From Georgenia sp. SYP-B2076 (GTDB lineage Bacteria > Actinomycetota > Actinomycetes > Actinomycetales > Actinomycetaceae): a stretch of 64,000 nucleotides of DNA. Below, piece after piece: positions 61,914-64,000 of this stretch. A model generated the notes under the pieces. That model had not been told where the DNA came from. It worked only from the letters and a program-made list of their open reading frames with translations, and made no database searches. Where the stretch lies: assembly GCF_003991205.1 (NCBI RefSeq), contig NZ_RXOZ01000003.1, positions 1 through 64,000 on the forward strand, given 5' to 3'. The position numbers and the translations under genes were made by a program. Position 1 is the first letter of the stretch, and every line of letters starts with the position of its first letter.

Positions 61914-62699
61914 TCAGCGCGGGTGGTGGCCGAGGGCCGCCGAGATCGCGTCGGCGGCGCGGACCGCCTCGGCCGACATGGCCTCGACCTGGTCCTCGGT
62001 GTGCTCGACGGCGAGGGTGGAGATGCTCAGCCCGTAGCGGACTGTGCCGGTGTGGTCCCGGATCGGGGCCGCGACGCAGCGCACCCCGGGCACGTTCTCC
62101 TCGCGGTCGAGCGCGTAGCCGCGGGAGCGGACGCGCCCGATCTCCGCGCGCAGCGCCTCGGGGGTGGTGATGGTGTGCTCCGTGCGTGGGGGCAGGCCGG
62201 CCCGGGCCACGAAGCGGTCGACCTCCTCGTCGGTGCAGGCCGCGAGGATGACCTTGCCGATCCCGGAGGAGTGCATCGGGATGGTGGCCCCCACCCGGGA
62301 CGGCATCTGGTAGGGCTTGTCCGAGTCGGTGCGGACGAGGTAGATGACCTCGTCGCCGGCCGCCGCCCCGACATGGACGGTGCAGCGCACGCGGCCGACC
62401 AGGGCGTCTGCGAACGGCTTGGCGATCGCGGAGATGTCGATGTGCTCCAGCGCCCGGCCGGCCAGCGCCAGGACCTTGGGCCCCGGCAGGTACCGGCCGT
62501 CGGCGTCTGCGACGACGAACTGGTGGTCGATGAGGGTCGCGATGATCCGGTGCGTCGTGGCCTTCGCCAGGCCGGTCGCCTCGACGACGTCGGTGAACCG
62601 CGTGTGGGCGAGGGCCGCCTCCAGCACGAGCAGCGTCTTCTCGCTCGCGTTCGTCACGCCGTGGCCCGTCCCGCCGGCCGCCGCCGCGTCCCGACCCAT
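61914..62699 (-). CDS. IclR-family regulator of the kdu operon (KdgR-like)
   Basis: A 261-residue regulator with winged helix (RFTDVVEATGLAKATTHRIIATLIDHQFVV) and IclR ligand domain (VGRVRCTVHVGAAAGDEVIY, MHSSGIGKVILAAC, GYALDREENVPGVRCVAAPI). It sits between kduI (27 bases) and kduD (55 bases) on the same strand. By analogy with KdgR it should bind KDG or a precursor and repress the operon. The 21-bp palindrome at 63723-63743 upstream of kduI is the likely operator. Confidence 0.9.
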   Translation of the reverse strand: MGRDAAAAGGTGHGVTNASEKTLLVLEAALAHTRFTDVVEATGLAKATTHRIIATLIDHQFVVADADGRYLPGPKVLALAGRALEHIDISAIAKPFADALVGRVRCTVHVGAAAGDEVIYLVRTDSDKPYQMPSRVGATIPMHSSGIGKVILAACTDEEVDRFVARAGLPPRTEHTITTPEALRAEIGRVRSRGYALDREENVPGVRCVAAPIRDHTGTVRYGLSISTLAVEHTEDQVEAMSAEAVRAADAISAALGHHPR

Positions 62700-62726
62700 C
62701 GCCGCCCCGTCACGCGGTCCACGGCA

Positions 62727-63566
62727 TCAGCGCATCTCCGCGATGGCGAAGCCGTCCATGTCGTCGAACGACTGGTTCTCCCCGGCCATGGCCCAGACGA
62801 AGGAGTAGCTGGCGGAGCCGACCCCGGAGTGCACGGACCAGCTCGGCGAGATGACGGCCTCCCGGTCCGCGATGACCAGGTGCCGGGTCTCGGAGGGGTC
62901 ACCCATGATGTGGACGACGCGGGCGTCCTCGGGCACGTCGAAGTAGACGTAGCACTCGGTGCGGCGGTCGTGGGTGTGGGCAGGCATCGTGTTCCACATG
63001 CTGCCGGGGTGCAGGGTCGTCACGCCCATGACGACCTGGCAGCTCTTGATGCCGTTCTCATGGATGTACTGGTTCAGGGTGCGCCGGTTCGAGGTGAGCG
63101 GGTCACCGAGCTCGCGGACGTTGCCCTGGCCGGCCTCCACGAGGGTGGTCGGGTAGGCGGTGTGGGCCGGCGCGGAGAAGAGGTAGAACGCGGCCGCGCC
63201 CTGCTCTCCGTCGGGCTCCGAGGAGGCGAGCACGACGTCGCGGGCGCCGCGCCCGATGTACAGGCAGGCGCCCTTGCCCAGGGCGTACTCGGTCCCGTCC
63301 ACGGTGATCGTGCCGGGGCCGCCGATGTTGACCACCCCGGCCTCGCGGTGCTCGAGGAAGAAGTCGCTGCGGATCTCCGGGAAGGTCTCCAGGGTGAGGG
63401 CCTTCGTCCGCGGGCTCGCCCCCGCCAGGACGATCCGGTCGTGGTGGGTGTAGACGGCCTTGACCGCGTCGTCGACGAAGAGGTCCTGGACGAGGTACCG
63501 ACGGCGGAGCTCCTCCGTCGTCATCCCCGGGACCTGCTCCGGGCTCGTGGCGTAGCGCTGTTCCAT
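62727..63566 (-). CDS. kduI: 4-Deoxy-L-threo-5-hexosulose-uronate ketol-isomerase
   Basis: A 279-residue cupin-type isomerase with the length of E. coli KduI (278). Motifs: TTEELRRRYLVQDLFVDD, TLETFPEIRSDFFLEHREAG, YIGRGARDVVLAS, the zinc site MPAHTHDRRTECYVYFD (H-x-H-x4-E) and a later His near SWSVHSGVGSASYSFVWAM. It isomerises the deoxy-hexosulose uronate produced from pectin or glycosaminoglycan lyase products. The start at 63566 follows GGAAGGA. It is first in the operon, with a 160-base leader and an operator palindrome. Confidence 0.95.
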   Translation of the reverse strand: MEQRYATSPEQVPGMTTEELRRRYLVQDLFVDDAVKAVYTHHDRIVLAGASPRTKALTLETFPEIRSDFFLEHREAGVVNIGGPGTITVDGTEYALGKGACLYIGRGARDVVLASSEPDGEQGAAAFYLFSAPAHTAYPTTLVEAGQGNVRELGDPLTSNRRTLNQYIHENGIKSCQVVMGVTTLHPGSMWNTMPAHTHDRRTECYVYFDVPEDARVVHIMGDPSETRHLVIADREAVISPSWSVHSGVGSASYSFVWAMAGENQSFDDMDGFAIAEMR

Positions 63567-63950
63567 GAGGATCCTTCCGGCCGTGCGCCCGGGTCGCGGG
63601 CGCAAGAGGGTGGTGCCGCCGCCGGGCGCGCTGGTGCGGGCCCGTGGTGACGCGGTGGGCCCGCGCACCCGGCGAGGTGGTCTGTGCTGCTGGACTTCAG
63701 AACGACAATGTTGGGGTCCCATTAACGGAACGTAGTTCCGTTATATGGAACAACGTAGCGCCCCGCGGGTGGAAGTCAAATGACCCTGGGCGCCATCGCC
63801 CGCGGGCGGGGGGCCGCGACGTCGCGTGGCCGCCCCGCGACGGCACAGCCGGCGGAAGCACCGGCGGGCACGGGAACGGCGTCGAGCCCGGCGGGCGGGC
63901 ACGGGGACCGGAGCGAACCCGGCGCGCGGGCGGGCCGAGGGCCGGCCGCG
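63567..63950. other. Gene-free region upstream of kduI
   Basis: Holds the kduI leader (63567-63722), the palindrome at 63723-63743 and then about 200 bases of very GC-rich DNA. The rightward frames here are Arg/Gly-rich and not credible. No terminator with a clear stem was found before the partial gene at the right edge. Confidence 0.5.
63723..63743. promoter_or_regulatory. 21-bp palindromic operator upstream of kduI
   Basis: The core CGGAACGTAGTTCCG (63726-63740) is extended by TAA/TTA to a perfect 21-bp palindrome. A further half-site ATGGAAC follows at 63745-63751. The GAAC-N3-GTTC core matches the sites near the other IclR gene. It is 157 bases upstream of the kduI start. Confidence 0.65.
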
Positions 63951-64000
63951 CTACGCGCTGACCAACGCCGCGATGCGCTCGAGGAGGTTCTCCAGCGAGC
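63951..64000 (-). CDS. C-terminal end of a gene running off the right edge
   Basis: On the minus strand the last 48 complete bases read SLENLLERIAALVSA followed by TAG (63953-63951). The amphipathic helix with Leu/Ile spacing looks like a real protein end. The gene would be transcribed toward kduI. Too little is visible to name it. Confidence 0.4.
   Translation of the reverse strand, partial: SLENLLERIAALVSA

Noticed and set aside
63761-63950. A small rightward gene in the GC-rich stretch
   Set aside because: The frame is Gly/Arg-rich, overlaps the kduI operator and has no ribosome site.

Overview
The window is high-GC chromosomal DNA with dense genes, GTG/TTG starts, many ATGA overlaps, and tRNA and rRNA signals typical of an actinobacterium. 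Gene content and protein flavour suggest Micrococcales (Cellulomonas/Georgenia-like); this is inference, and no 16S gene lies inside the window. Core genes (serS, a HAD phosphatase, a lipid kinase, pheA, pgm, two tRNA-Ser) sit among accessory catabolic clusters.

Layout. 1-733: no protein gene; a leftward rRNA-operon promoter and leader whose 16S gene would lie beyond the left edge, then two strong hairpins. 734-4722 (minus): a small protein, a DUF4386-type membrane protein and a MalT-like LuxR regulator, with a nested palindrome as probable operator. 4830-9901: a LysR gene divergent from maleylacetate reductase, hydroxyquinol 1,2-dioxygenase and a TfdB-like FAD monooxygenase, i.e. a resorcinol/hydroxyquinol (possibly chlorophenol) pathway. 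9911-10270: remnants of two unrelated genes. 10276-13907: two tiny membrane proteins, tRNA-Arg, tRNA-Ser, a second maleylacetate reductase, a secreted amidase and another tRNA-Ser. 14019-19863: quinone oxidoreductase, an AGE-family sugar epimerase and a sugar ABC transporter. 20279-35801: mostly housekeeping genes. 35939-38365: a polar amino-acid ABC transporter.

38462-63566 is a large sugar-acid region: gluconate kinase; a hydroxyacid dehydrogenase/NTF2-like/FAH-hydrolase operon; two garR-like reductases in convergent orientation; a gluconate permease operon with gluconate and idonate dehydrogenases, KDPG aldolase and KDG kinase; a TRAP transporter with an aldo/keto reductase; an SDR and L-fuconate dehydratase; and a kduI-iclR-kduD-hydroxyacid dehydrogenase operon. 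Five regulators (two IclR, three GntR/FadR) lie among them. Together they would import uronates, aldonates and deoxy-sugar acids and send them to 2-keto-3-deoxygluconate and pyruvate. A GAAC-N3-GTTC palindrome recurs at four places next to IclR-linked genes.

The most unusual features are repeats. (1) At four genes the last codons, stop codon and following bases are repeated in tandem just past the gene end. (2) A dispersed GTGAGCGGTCAAGT motif forms a 240-bp element with inverted ends at 20043-20282, which supplies the stop codon of the HAD gene, and a 17-bp perfect stem at 47632-47674. No CRISPR array, transposase or integrase was seen.
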